This document shows, piece after piece, positions 30,428-38,977 of a stretch of DNA of 43,232 nucleotides (position 1 is the stretch's first letter; every line of letters starts with the position of its first letter). Location: the IMG/VR virus record IMGVR_UViG_3300025086_000063, positions 1 through 43,232 of that record, one strand, 5' to 3'. The stretch is from a virus. The position numbers and the translations under genes were made by a program. The notes below the pieces were generated by a model, which worked only from the letters and a program-made list of their open reading frames with translations, was not told where the DNA came from and did no database searches.

Positions 30428-31852
30428 TTAATAATCTACGTTATAAACTTGGTTATTTTGACTTACAGTTGGTTGAGGACGTGTCATATTAAATCTTAAA
30501 TAAACATCATCTTCAGCTATTTTCATCGCTGTTTCTGCTTGATTAAGTGTTGCAAGGTCATCTGGCGAAAGTCCACCTTGAGTTTCTGATTTTGCTCTTA
30601 GCTGTGTAGCTAATATTTTATGATTTTGGTAATCCTGGTCTTTTCCAAGTGCTTCTGAAACCTTGTTTTGTTGTTTAACACTATAATATCCACCTGGTGT
30701 TTGTCCTGTAGAAGTAATTTTAGCTATTTCTAACTCTTGTTCTAACTCTCTTTCTTTTGCTGACATATCAAGAGCTTTTGTAGCTATCGCAACTTCTTCT
30801 GCTCTTTGTTGTTTATCTATATTTGCTAGTATATCATCTACTTCATCTGTTGTTTCTGCAAATGATTCTACACCTGATGTTGCACCTGCTGCTAAATTAT
30901 CTATAAAGTTTGCAGACTGTCCTGATGCCATACCTAAACCACCACGTATCAAAGCCATATTTAAAGCATTTTCTTTTTTCTCTTGTGCTCTTGTACGGGT
31001 ATCTTCTCTTGCTGTATCTACTCCAATTAAATCTTCTATTAGTTTTTGTTGTTCTTTAGCTGTAGTAACAAGGTCTTTTTTACTATTTTTAGTGCTTATA
31101 TTTGGCACCGTAGTTGGAACAGTAGGTTTAGCAGGTGGTTGTTTTAACTCGTCACCATCATCACCACCAAATATTGAGTTTGCACCATAAAGTAAACCTA
31201 GTGTTGTTAAAATTTTGTTATTCTTCATAATGTTACCAGCTTTACCTGATACACCTTTTAGGTTACTTAATATTCCAGTAGCTTTACCTTTTGTTTTATC
31301 TGCTGCAGAACTTATAGTGCCTGCAACTGCCGCATCGTCCACTACATCTGGTATTTTAGATGGGTCTATTACTCCACCATATCCAGATACACCTTTTGCT
31401 ATATTTGCTTTTCGTTGAGCTTCTATGTACTTAATAAAATCTTCATCAATTTCACCACCTTTAGCATATCCTACAATCCCACCTTCTTTCATCATAGCTG
31501 TACCACCTACAGCTGATTGTGGGTTAGCAGCTATACCACTAGCAGCTAGTTGTCTTGGGTCTATTTCTGGTGCTGGTGGTGGAGTACCTACGCCTTGACT
31601 TCCAGGCATCATTTGTTGAGGAGCCATAGCACCTAAGCCCATTTGCATTGGTTTTGATTCTGCTACAAGTTGTTCTGCAACACTAGGTTTATCTGCTTGA
31701 GTTGCTTGGAATCTCTCTTTCATTTCTTTACGTCTTTGTAATTCACCTAACGCAAGATAAATAGGAACTTCACCCATAGGTTGCTCTACGTATTTAACTA
31801 ACGCCTGTTCTGGTAATCCTTTTAATCTGTCTTGTAGCTGTATAATATTCAT
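30428..31852 (-). CDS. Internal virion protein, 474 aa
   Basis: It begins MNIIQLQDRLKGLPEQALVK, an N-terminus I recognise from internal proteins of marine podoviruses. Layout: helical N-terminus to about 50, Pro/Met/Gln-rich linker (about 65-110), a GGIVGYAKGGEID motif near 125-137, a possible membrane or glycine-rich segment (KILTTLGLLYGANSIFGGDD), then helical and acidic regions with Gln-rich ends. It lies 12 nt upstream of the giant ejection gene and 1 nt downstream of the 424-aa gene, forming an ejection-protein block. Likely packaged in the head and delivered with DNA; the exact role is unknown. Confidence 0.75.
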   Translation of the reverse strand: MNIIQLQDRLKGLPEQALVKYVEQPMGEVPIYLALGELQRRKEMKERFQATQADKPSVAEQLVAESKPMQMGLGAMAPQQMMPGSQGVGTPPPAPEIDPRQLAASGIAANPQSAVGGTAMMKEGGIVGYAKGGEIDEDFIKYIEAQRKANIAKGVSGYGGVIDPSKIPDVVDDAAVAGTISSAADKTKGKATGILSNLKGVSGKAGNIMKNNKILTTLGLLYGANSIFGGDDGDELKQPPAKPTVPTTVPNISTKNSKKDLVTTAKEQQKLIEDLIGVDTAREDTRTRAQEKKENALNMALIRGGLGMASGQSANFIDNLAAGATSGVESFAETTDEVDDILANIDKQQRAEEVAIATKALDMSAKERELEQELEIAKITSTGQTPGGYYSVKQQNKVSEALGKDQDYQNHKILATQLRAKSETQGGLSPDDLATLNQAETAMKIAEDDVYLRFNMTRPQPTVSQNNQVYNVDY

Positions 31853-31853
31853 A

Positions 31854-33128
31854 TTAACTCATTTGTTGATATAAACCGAGACCCGCAATACCTAATCCAC
31901 CTATTTGACTAGCTAAACTAGGGCGTGGAGCGTAAGAAACTTGTGTTGAGCCTAATGCACCTGCAGTACCACGAAGTATGTTTGATTGATATTCTAGTAA
32001 TTGTCTTTCGTAATCTTGTTCTTCTTTAAACTGTTGATACGCTAAGTTTGCTATCTCTTGGTCTAATGCTTGTTGTTGACCTGCAGTAGCTGCTTGAGCT
32101 TTTAGTCTTTCTAAATTAGCCATTTGCTCATTTCTACCTAATTGTCCTTGAGCCTGACCTGCTTGTATACCAGCACCTAATCCACCAATACCTAAATCAG
32201 CTTGTAACTTAGCACCAAACTGACCACCTGCTTGCTCCATTTGTCTTCTTTGCATTTCAGCTTGTAAGTTTTGACCACCAACATTTATATTAGCAGCTCT
32301 ATCTTTTTCAAACTGTTCCTGAGCATTTTTAAATGCAGCTTCATTACCTTTAGCTCTTAAATCAGCTATTAGTGCATTAGTACGAGCATCACCCTCTGCA
32401 GTCATTAATGCTTCACGACCACCACCAAATGTGCCTCGTCCTATTGAACCTAAAGCAAACTTGTTTTTGTCTATATCTCCTTGTCTTCTAGCTTCTTTTA
32501 TAGCTTCTTCAGTTACTGCAGAAGTATATGGATTTGTTTCAGGACCACCATAAGTAAATGATGGCACATTAGTAGGAGCTTCCATTCTTAAAGTCTCTGT
32601 AGTTCCAGGAGTGTAACCTAATGCTCCTGTTATACCTTGTGCTCCTGCTGCTGTAGCTATTGTACCAGCATCACCTAATGTTTGTGTTGCTGTGCCAAAC
32701 TGACCAGGAGTTTGTAGTCCCATAACACCTTGTTGTACTGCTTGTTGTTGTGGCGTAAAGCCTACAATTCTATCACCTGTATATGGTGTAAAACCTTGCA
32801 CACCTGTAACATTACCTGAAGCATCTGTAGTATAAGTTTGTTTACCTGATTGTTTAAGTAATTCTTCGTAGAAAGGTTTAGCATACTCAGGTAAGTTAGT
32901 TGTGGTTGACTTAGTAGTTCCACCACCACCACTACCTCCGCCATACTCAGATAATCCTGTAGCAGGATTAATTGTACCTGAGCCACCTACCGACTTTAAT
33001 AAGTCTGCTTCGTAATCATTGATGTGAGCTAAACGAGTATCACCCATACGTCCTTTAGACGCAAGGTCTTTGTATAGTAATTTAATTAACCATACTTTTA
33101 ATTTATTTGGTACTAACTTTAACAACAT
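31854..33128 (-). CDS. Internal/ejection protein, 424 aa
   Basis: The region GRMGDTRLAHINDYEADLLK followed by GGSGTINPATGL is a conserved opening of phage internal structural proteins. It follows a basic hydrophobic N-terminus (MLLKLVPNKLKVWLIKLLYK) that could be an amphipathic helix. The middle is Gly-, Thr- and Gln-rich (YAKPFYEELLKQSGKQTYTT, FTPQQQAVQQGVMGLQTPGQ). The C-terminal half is a long Ala/Gln/Glu helical rod with AGQAQGQLGRNEQMANLERL repeats, suited to a channel or core protein. Position between the 140-aa gene and the other two ejection candidates supports the role. Confidence 0.72.
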   Translation of the reverse strand: MLLKLVPNKLKVWLIKLLYKDLASKGRMGDTRLAHINDYEADLLKSVGGSGTINPATGLSEYGGGSGGGGTTKSTTTNLPEYAKPFYEELLKQSGKQTYTTDASGNVTGVQGFTPYTGDRIVGFTPQQQAVQQGVMGLQTPGQFGTATQTLGDAGTIATAAGAQGITGALGYTPGTTETLRMEAPTNVPSFTYGGPETNPYTSAVTEEAIKEARRQGDIDKNKFALGSIGRGTFGGGREALMTAEGDARTNALIADLRAKGNEAAFKNAQEQFEKDRAANINVGGQNLQAEMQRRQMEQAGGQFGAKLQADLGIGGLGAGIQAGQAQGQLGRNEQMANLERLKAQAATAGQQQALDQEIANLAYQQFKEEQDYERQLLEYQSNILRGTAGALGSTQVSYAPRPSLASQIGGLGIAGLGLYQQMS

Positions 33129-33131
33129 TCA

Positions 33132-33554
33132 TCACTCCACTGGTAATTCATAGAATACAAATCGTTTCTTATATCCGTATTCCTTCCACATCTTTTCCCA
33201 ACCTGCTCTACCATGTGACTCTATTCTAATACATCCGTTGTCTCTTGCAAACTTTTGTATCTTCGGTAGACCATCAGGCACCCAACTCTTAAAGTCCTGT
33301 CCTCCTGTAAAATGCATAACTAACATTTTCGCTTGAGGGTACTCCACTACTTCTGTTATTAAAAACCCCACAATAACTTTAGTTTCAGTATCAAAAGATA
33401 CCCATAACTGCTGGTCTTTTAATAACACATCTCTCAGTATATCTTGTTCGGTAAATCTGCCGTATGTATATTTAGCACAGTTTTCTACATACTCTTTTAT
33501 ATCTTCCCAAACATCTGCGATATGTTCTTTTGGAACAATCGTTGCTTTCTTCAA
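33132..33554 (-). CDS. GNAT-like protein, 140 aa
   Basis: It begins MKKATIVPKEHIADVWEDIK. It has the secondary-structure order of a small GNAT acetyltransferase: helix, LWVSFDTETKVIVGFLITEV strand pair, AKMLVMHFTGGQ, helix KIQKFARDNGCIRIESHGRA, and GWEKMWKEYGYKKRFVFYEL at the end. The canonical Q/R-x-x-G-x-G/A acetyl-CoA loop is not evident, so it may be an inactive structural derivative. Similar proteins sit among virion genes of marine podoviruses as far as I recall. It overlaps the 268-aa gene by 4 nt. Confidence 0.6.
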   Translation of the reverse strand: MKKATIVPKEHIADVWEDIKEYVENCAKYTYGRFTEQDILRDVLLKDQQLWVSFDTETKVIVGFLITEVVEYPQAKMLVMHFTGGQDFKSWVPDGLPKIQKFARDNGCIRIESHGRAGWEKMWKEYGYKKRFVFYELPVE

Positions 33555-34357
33555 GCTGGCATATACTCCTGTGGCATTATCTCTCTCCCTTGTTTTTCAT
33601 TGCCTGTTCTAGCTTTTCTTACTCTGTCCATCATATTGTAAAGTTGCTCTGCACCTGCATCTGAAGAGCCATTACCTAATCCACTAACTACATCTGCAGG
33701 GATTACAAATTCATTTTCTGATAACGCTGCTGGTTGTTCGCCATCAATACTACTTGGTATATTATCAGACATACCATCACCCATACCTGTTTCTAAATAA
33801 CCACCTTCTTGCATTAATCGCAGTCCTGAATCTCTATTTAAATTTAATCGTCTTTGAGGGTCATAACCATATTTAGAACTGTTTTGTTCAGCTGTGGTCA
33901 TGTCTGGCACCATCGCTCCTGCTACTGCAGGTAAGCCAACAGCTCCTGCTTTTATAGCACCTTTGGTCATGTCTCCACCACCTAAATTGCTTATAACTTG
34001 ACCTGGATTAGTAAATAAATTTTTAGCTGCTGTAGTTGCTGAGTATGTTGGAGCGGTTGTGCTTGTAGCAGCGGCTGCACTAGGAACTCTTGAACCTCCC
34101 ATCAAAGCATTTGAAGCCATTTGCTCTTTACTAGCATTTGCTAATGTATTAACACCACCTGCTCCTGCTGCAGCTTGGCCAAGTTGACCACCACCGTATC
34201 CTCCAAGACCACCTGTAACAGCACCCATTAATGGGTCTTCCTTTCTTAGTGCAGCTATACCTGCACCTGTGGCAGCACCTGCAGCCAAAGCATAGCCAGG
34301 AAATGCAAAACCTGCGGCTACTGGGGCTAAACTTGATAATAAATTTCCTAGACTCAT
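33551..34357 (-). CDS. Gly/Ala-rich virion-associated protein, 268 aa
   Basis: It begins MSLGNLLSSLAPVAAGFAFP. The N-terminal 70 residues are Gly/Ala-rich and hydrophobic (GYALAAGAATGAGIAALRKE, GAVTGGLGGYGGGQLGQAAA), like glycine-zipper membrane-active proteins. The C-terminus carries GMSDNIPSSIDGEQPAALSE, then NEFVIPADVVSGLGNG, a conserved-looking acidic segment. Such two-part proteins occur next to ejection proteins in podoviruses. Likely role: an internal or tail protein that inserts in the cell envelope during DNA entry. Inference from composition and location. Confidence 0.65.
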   Translation of the reverse strand: MSLGNLLSSLAPVAAGFAFPGYALAAGAATGAGIAALRKEDPLMGAVTGGLGGYGGGQLGQAAAGAGGVNTLANASKEQMASNALMGGSRVPSAAAATSTTAPTYSATTAAKNLFTNPGQVISNLGGGDMTKGAIKAGAVGLPAVAGAMVPDMTTAEQNSSKYGYDPQRRLNLNRDSGLRLMQEGGYLETGMGDGMSDNIPSSIDGEQPAALSENEFVIPADVVSGLGNGSSDAGAEQLYNMMDRVRKARTGNEKQGREIMPQEYMPA

Positions 34358-34383
34358 AGCGTCATTATAACCTTTTTATGTCC

Positions 34384-34722
34384 TTAATCAACGGCTTCTG
34401 CCCCTGATATGTTAATTGTCAAGCCTGTTGCACTACCTTTAAACTGTAAAGTTTCTGACTCATTCATAATCTGTGTTCCTTTCCATTGATAAGTAGTATT
34501 TGCAGCTATACTATGTGCATTAAATAATGCATTAGCTGTTCCTGCAGTACCTTGGTCAGGCACTAAACTTAAAAATAAAGTAACTGCACTACCTGTAGTA
34601 TTACACACGGTTATATCTTTTACATAAGCACGAGTATTACTTGGGCATGTATAAATAGCCAAAAAGCTAGTAGTGCTTGCTGCTTGAGCTAATCTAGTTG
34701 GTGTAATTCTTTGAAACGCCAT
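34384..34722 (-). CDS. Beta-rich structural protein, 112 aa
   Basis: It begins MAFQRITPTRLAQAASTTSF. It is Thr/Ser/Ala-rich with strand-forming segments (LAIYTCPSNTRAYVKDITVC, AVTLFLSLVPDQG, TLQFKGSATGLTINISGAEA), typical of small tail, neck or decoration beta-sandwich proteins. It shares one base with the 62-aa gene upstream (TAATG). It is located right after the gp10-like gene, so it may be a tail or head-tail accessory protein. Confidence 0.65.
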   Translation of the reverse strand: MAFQRITPTRLAQAASTTSFLAIYTCPSNTRAYVKDITVCNTTGSAVTLFLSLVPDQGTAGTANALFNAHSIAANTTYQWKGTQIMNESETLQFKGSATGLTINISGAEAVD

Positions 34723-34910
34723 TAGTTATCTCCTAGCCAATTCAATGTATTTAACGCATCTACACTTTCTTTTACTTGATTATTATTACCATCTATTGAG
34801 TTAAAATATAAACGTAGTTGGTTTACTAACTGTAGTTCTTGCCCTGCATCATATTCTGCTGGTGGGTTAGTTAAGTTAGGTCCTTTGGTTGATGGTATAT
34901 TTGATGCCAT
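34722..34910 (-). CDS. Small virion-module protein, 62 aa
   Basis: It begins MASNIPSTKGPNLTNPPAEY, a Pro-rich flexible N-terminus, followed by one helix (GQELQLVNQLRLYFNSIDGN) and a short acidic end (DALNTLNWLGDN). It is coupled to both neighbours by TAATG overlaps. Similar short Pro-then-helix proteins occur after gp10-type genes in marine phages. It may be a small tail or neck connector. No enzymatic motif. Confidence 0.6.
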   Translation of the reverse strand: MASNIPSTKGPNLTNPPAEYDAGQELQLVNQLRLYFNSIDGNNNQVKESVDALNTLNWLGDN

Positions 34911-37075
34911 TAGCCTCTCCTACCGTCTGGTCTAAAGTCTACTCGTGTAGTACCAAGTTGCCATTGTACACCTACATCTTCACTAGCTATCTTAAAGTTC
35001 ATTTGTCTGCCTCTGGCTCTAACAAATACTTGATTAGTATATTGGTCAACGCTGGCGGTAGTCACTACGTCTCTTGATAAAGTATTACCTGCAACATTAG
35101 AAGTACTACTAGCAGCACCAGGGAAGTTTCTAACTCCTACAGTTACTTGTACTTCTGGTGTTAGAGTAGTTCCTTGTGCAGTTGCTGTATCAGAATTAGT
35201 GAAGTTTACATCAGGTATGACTCTCTTAGTTAAAACAAAACTATCACCATCTTCTATACCCATATCTCCTGATTCAATAAAAGCTTCTATAGCAGTTGGA
35301 GTTGCACCAGGAGTTTCTACATTGTCTTTACCATCTTCATGTTTATATACATAGCCATTGAAAGTAGCTAATGGAAACTTAATAGTTCCAGGATTAGCCC
35401 ATGAAGTTCTTGTTAAATTACCAAAATACCAAATTTTTTCTTCATAATTAAATATAACATACCTATCTACACTGTTAGAACCACTTGAACAATAAAACCA
35501 GATGATTTCATTAAACTCACTATTGACTCCTGCAAAATTTAAAAAGCCGTTTTCTTTATTCATATCTTCAAACACATATTGTTTTAAGGTACACGGCAGA
35601 GTATTAACTCTACCATCATAAGCGAAGAATTTATCTGCTCCCATCCAATAAACAACATTGTTAGCCTCAGCCACTACTTTAGGGCCAATAATGTTGATAC
35701 TGTCACTAATCTCTTGTAAAGCAAATACTTCCTCTGTACCTAAAAACTGTAGGCTTGATAGTGCTGTATCAGTAAAGATAAGAACCTCTTGTCTAGTTCT
35801 AAATCCAGTAATAATTTGAGAGCCTTGTTTGACTCTTAAGAACCCTGCTGAATTAGTTACTTCAGGTTTCCACTCTGTAGGCTCTGGTCCTACAGTAGCA
35901 TCTACATTAGCAAATCTAATAAGTAGTGGGTCAAGTGTTCCAGAATAATCTACACTTACATAACTACCTGTAGTGGTAGCGTTACTACCTGGGTCATAAG
36001 GTAGAGTAATTGTAAAGGTAGTGCTTGATGGCACAGTCAATACTTGAAACTCTCCTTGATATACTTGAGGTGCTTGACCAGTAAAATCTACCCAGTCATA
36101 TATACTAAGACCGTGTCCTGACCCTGTGGTTACTGTCGCTGTGGTGCCAGACCTAGTAATACTAGATATAGACTGTCCTGCTGTAGTGCTACGAGCAAAA
36201 GAAGTACAGCTAAGAGCTAGTAAATGTCCACTTGCTGCAAACATCACTTTACCTACTTGTTCTGGTACTGCTCTTGAACCAACTACAGTATTAAGTTTAA
36301 CAGCACGATTACTAATACTAGCGTCATAATCAAAGAAAAATATATCTGAGTCTTGTATGTTATATATAACATCATTATTAAATTGGTCTTGGAATGTTAA
36401 TCTAGCAGGTATACTAATTGGTGTGGTTGCACTAGAACCCCATGTACCTCTACTCCATGTGCCTGCACTCCAACCATAACCAAAAGTTATTGTAGAAGCA
36501 CCGACAGGATGTTGAAAAGCTGCGACTATACTTGTGCCACCACCTGCAGAAACAGTAGATGTAGCTGCCGCTGCTACTGTAATCTCAAATGTATTACTTG
36601 TAACATTAGCTATTTTAAACTCTGTATTTAAGTTAGCAGCTGTTACTCCACCAACTGCAGCGGAACCACTAAAGGTTACGTAATCACCGCTTGAAGCACC
36701 ATGACCTGTTATCGTGACTACCACCGTAGTTGACTCATCAGTAGTTTTAAAACAGTTATCTGTTGATGGGCTAGTAGCTGATGTGTAAGTAATTCTTAGA
36801 GGAGTTATATCAGTAAGAGTAGTTCCTTTAAGAATATAATTTTTTTCATTAGTAGCAATACTAATTATCTCATTACCATCAGTTGTGCCATATTGTATAA
36901 TACTACTAGAATCGCCTACAAAAGGAGTTATATTGATTGGAGTCCAACCACCTATTTTTTCAGGGTATCCTTGTCTAAATCTTATTTTATCGCAGTTATA
37001 CCATCCGCCATCAGAAGAGTAGTTACTTCTATCTCTGTTTATTCCTGGTTGAAATATAAGCTTTTTTAATGCCAT
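34910..37075 (-). CDS. P22 gp10-like stabilization (tail hub) protein, 721 aa
   Basis: It begins MALKKLIFQPGINRDRSNYS, then WYNCDKIRFRQGYPEKIGGW, the typical opening of the P22 gp10/DNA-stabilization family, which seals the portal and forms the tail hub. It carries two inserted modules of the ubiquitous 'HG-x-x-x-GDYV' type (TGHGASSGDYVTFSG at about 126-140 and GSGHGLSIYDWVDFTG near 318-333), small beta domains found in many phage tail proteins. The C-terminal part has the beta-propeller-like features of the family (VYWMGADKFFAYDGRV, then FNEIIWFYCSSGSNSVD). It is in the expected place between the lysis genes and the ejection block. Confidence 0.88.
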   Translation of the reverse strand: MALKKLIFQPGINRDRSNYSSDGGWYNCDKIRFRQGYPEKIGGWTPINITPFVGDSSSIIQYGTTDGNEIISIATNEKNYILKGTTLTDITPLRITYTSATSPSTDNCFKTTDESTTVVVTITGHGASSGDYVTFSGSAAVGGVTAANLNTEFKIANVTSNTFEITVAAAATSTVSAGGGTSIVAAFQHPVGASTITFGYGWSAGTWSRGTWGSSATTPISIPARLTFQDQFNNDVIYNIQDSDIFFFDYDASISNRAVKLNTVVGSRAVPEQVGKVMFAASGHLLALSCTSFARSTTAGQSISSITRSGTTATVTTGSGHGLSIYDWVDFTGQAPQVYQGEFQVLTVPSSTTFTITLPYDPGSNATTTGSYVSVDYSGTLDPLLIRFANVDATVGPEPTEWKPEVTNSAGFLRVKQGSQIITGFRTRQEVLIFTDTALSSLQFLGTEEVFALQEISDSINIIGPKVVAEANNVVYWMGADKFFAYDGRVNTLPCTLKQYVFEDMNKENGFLNFAGVNSEFNEIIWFYCSSGSNSVDRYVIFNYEEKIWYFGNLTRTSWANPGTIKFPLATFNGYVYKHEDGKDNVETPGATPTAIEAFIESGDMGIEDGDSFVLTKRVIPDVNFTNSDTATAQGTTLTPEVQVTVGVRNFPGAASSTSNVAGNTLSRDVVTTASVDQYTNQVFVRARGRQMNFKIASEDVGVQWQLGTTRVDFRPDGRRG

Positions 37076-37076
37076 A

Positions 37077-37451
37077 TTACTTTTCTCGTTTTAATTCAAA
37101 ATGAGGTCCATCTTTAAATGTTTTCCACGAACCGCCCCATACATACGGAATGTTGGTAAGTTTTGCTGCTTGATTAAAAGCAACATTAATTGTTTCATAA
37201 TCTTCAAACTCCCAAGATACTGCACCATCTTTCCATGCATATACATCTACAGCATGACCTGTAAGATGTCTTGAGTTCATAGTTTGACTTTTACCTGTGT
37301 TATATAATATTTGTTGTCTTTCTTTGGTTCGCATTCCTTCTGATATACCAAAGTCTATGGTTGATAAACCTATAGCATTCTTAACTAATTTCTGTAAATC
37401 AGGGTTTACTTCGCTTAATTTACCTAATGATTTTTTTGATAATTTAAACAT
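37077..37451 (-). CDS. M15-type peptidoglycan peptidase (endolysin)
   Basis: 124 aa. The zinc-peptidase pattern SRHLTGHAVDVYAW (His62, Asp69) plus GPHFEL (His117) gives the three metal ligands of D-Ala-D-Ala carboxypeptidase/T5-like endopeptidases. EGMRTKERQQILYNTGKSQ precedes them as in that family. No signal peptide, so it needs the holin, which is the gene just upstream (TAATG overlap at 37451). The small size fits a single-domain phage endolysin acting on the stem peptide. Its alternative would be a virion-associated lysin, but the holin pairing favours lysis. Confidence 0.9.
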   Translation of the reverse strand: MFKLSKKSLGKLSEVNPDLQKLVKNAIGLSTIDFGISEGMRTKERQQILYNTGKSQTMNSRHLTGHAVDVYAWKDGAVSWEFEDYETINVAFNQAAKLTNIPYVWGGSWKTFKDGPHFELKREK

Positions 37452-37828
37452 TACTTAGTAAATTTCCCTATTGATTTAAGCCCAAAAGATGCTCCGATGC
37501 TTGCCATTATAGACCATTGTAGCCATTCTGGAAATGTAGCTAAGAATTGTATACCTTCAGCAACAAATGGTTGAAAGTATGGAATGAAGCTAAAAATTAT
37601 TATAGCAATGAAAGTCAGCGTCCATGCTTCATCCTTCCAGGAATCGTCAGAAGCCTTTGCCATAGCGGTTTCCCATTCAACCTTACCTTCTGCAACTTTC
37701 TTTTTTACCGCTGTTTTAGCTTCTATCTCGGCTATTTTTAATTCAGACTTTGCGATTGATTCTTTGCCTTTATGTTCAAAGTATCCTCCAACCGCTTTAC
37801 TTAAGCCATTTACAATTAATCCAATCAT
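37451..37828 (-). CDS. Holin (GTA-type, 3TM-family-like), 125 aa
   Basis: It begins MIGLIVNGLSKAVGGYFEHK. A long charged helix (about 20-65, KSELKIAEIEAKTAVKKKVA) is followed by two hydrophobic segments, about 68-90 (AWTLTFIAIIIFSFIPYF) and 96-117 (FPEWLQWSIMASIGASFG). This is the layout of the holin family associated with gene-transfer-agent release (PF11351 as I recall). It overlaps the endolysin by one base (TAATG), a typical lysis cassette. GGAG lies before the ATG. Confidence 0.8.
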   Translation of the reverse strand: MIGLIVNGLSKAVGGYFEHKGKESIAKSELKIAEIEAKTAVKKKVAEGKVEWETAMAKASDDSWKDEAWTLTFIAIIIFSFIPYFQPFVAEGIQFLATFPEWLQWSIMASIGASFGLKSIGKFTK

Positions 37829-37887
37829 AATACACTCCGATATTAATAATACCCTATTTTATATCAACAGTATAGTAAATGCACCTT
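37829..37887 (-). promoter_or_regulatory. 59-nt gap with a possible late promoter
   Basis: The widest gap in the leftward arm. On the minus strand TTGATA is followed after 16 bp by TAATAT, a weak promoter that would separate lysis genes from the upstream oxygenase gene. A GGAG ribosome site for the holin is included. Evidence is consensus only. Confidence 0.3.
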
Positions 37888-38556
37888 TTATGAGTTAGAA
37901 GAACTCCAATTATAAAAATGCGTAATACCAAATCTACCATAGCCAAATGGAATATTTTTACTTGCTTTTAAAGAAGTAACTTCATGTTGTATATAGCTAG
38001 GAAAAAACAACATGCGATTGGGTATACATTCAATAGTTGCATCAATAGGTACAAGTCTAGTGTTACCCCCAAAAAATTTCTTAGGTTCTTTATACATCCA
38101 TATTAAACAAGTAAACTGAACGCTATCATGGTGTGGTTTATAATATTGGTCTTTGTCATAATAACCAATAAAGCTAGCATCAGTATTAGTGTTAATAAAA
38201 TTATTATGATGTAAAGGCATAGTTTCTAAAACTATATCGTGAAACTCTTTAGTTCTTTGTTTATACATATTACGTAATATAGGAGATATATCCCTACCTT
38301 TTTGTGTATAATAATCCCAAACGTGAAAACGAAATGCATTAGATTTTGCAACTCCATCTTCTTTTGCAACAGGACTTCCTTCATCGTCTGCTTTTTCTTT
38401 TATAGGTTGAGTAAGATACATGTTTAATTCATGCCACACAGCAGACAATTCATCTTGAGTATACCAATTATCTATAACCAAATAAGGACATTCTTTTCTT
38501 TGATTATATATTTTAATATCCCAATCTTGTTTAATTGTTTTTATAATTGCACTCAT
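37888..38556 (-). CDS. 2-oxoglutarate/Fe(II) oxygenase
   Basis: 222 aa. The double-stranded beta-helix iron site is complete: YYKPHHDSVQF (His142-x-Asp144), SYIQHEV (His191) and a downstream Arg208 (GYGRFGITHF) for 2-oxoglutarate. GGNTRLVPIDATIECIPNRM sits between, as in prolyl-4-hydroxylase-type enzymes. Such oxygenases are frequent in marine phages and may hydroxylate proteins, nucleic acids or small molecules; the target is unknown. It overlaps the cupin gene by four bases (ATGA), and the pair sits between fibre and lysis genes, hinting at modification of a virion or envelope component. Confidence 0.88.
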   Translation of the reverse strand: MSAIIKTIKQDWDIKIYNQRKECPYLVIDNWYTQDELSAVWHELNMYLTQPIKEKADDEGSPVAKEDGVAKSNAFRFHVWDYYTQKGRDISPILRNMYKQRTKEFHDIVLETMPLHHNNFINTNTDASFIGYYDKDQYYKPHHDSVQFTCLIWMYKEPKKFFGGNTRLVPIDATIECIPNRMLFFPSYIQHEVTSLKASKNIPFGYGRFGITHFYNWSSSNS

Positions 38557-38969
38557 TTTTTGCTTCTATACCTACCATCTCGTTTGCATAGTCTTTTAAA
38601 AGGAATTAATCTACCTTTATATTCAACAACAACTTCGTGCATTTTTCTACCCATAAACTGTATGGTATACACAGGTTTCTCACATTTTATTAAATGTAAT
38701 GTATCCCACTTAACAATATTAATCCAACGATATTTATTTACTTCTAGTTCTTTTTGTCCAGGCACTCTAACATACTCTGTATATCTGCCCCACAAAAGAA
38801 AAGCAATAAAGTTTCCCTCATGGTCGTGCATGACTTGTTCAACTGGCAATATTTTAGAAAAAAAGAAAGCAAAGTATGGCGACCAAAATCCCCATCTTAA
38901 TAATGTTATATGATTAGTTCTTGTAACTACATGAGATGGCCCTATACCCCATTCAACTCCATTAGCCAT
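38553..38969 (-). CDS. Cupin-like metal protein, 138 aa
   Basis: It begins MANGVEWGIGPSHVVTRTNH. VMHDHEGNFIAFLLWGRYTE gives His48-x-His50 with Glu51, resembling cupin motif 1, and DTLHLIKCEKPVYTIQFMG (His93 region) fits motif 2. So it is a single cupin barrel with a probable metal site, maybe a dioxygenase (cysteine-dioxygenase-like) or an isomerase. The C-terminus is very basic (RLIPFKRLCKRDGRYRSKK). It is coupled to the 2OG oxygenase by ATGA. Function is inferred from fold motifs only. Confidence 0.65.
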   Translation of the reverse strand: MANGVEWGIGPSHVVTRTNHITLLRWGFWSPYFAFFFSKILPVEQVMHDHEGNFIAFLLWGRYTEYVRVPGQKELEVNKYRWINIVKWDTLHLIKCEKPVYTIQFMGRKMHEVVVEYKGRLIPFKRLCKRDGRYRSKK

Positions 38970-38977
38970 AACACCCC

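Noticed and set aside
38431-38913. A 160-aa plus-strand frame
   Set aside because: It is antisense to the oxygenase and cupin genes, whose catalytic motifs are clear.
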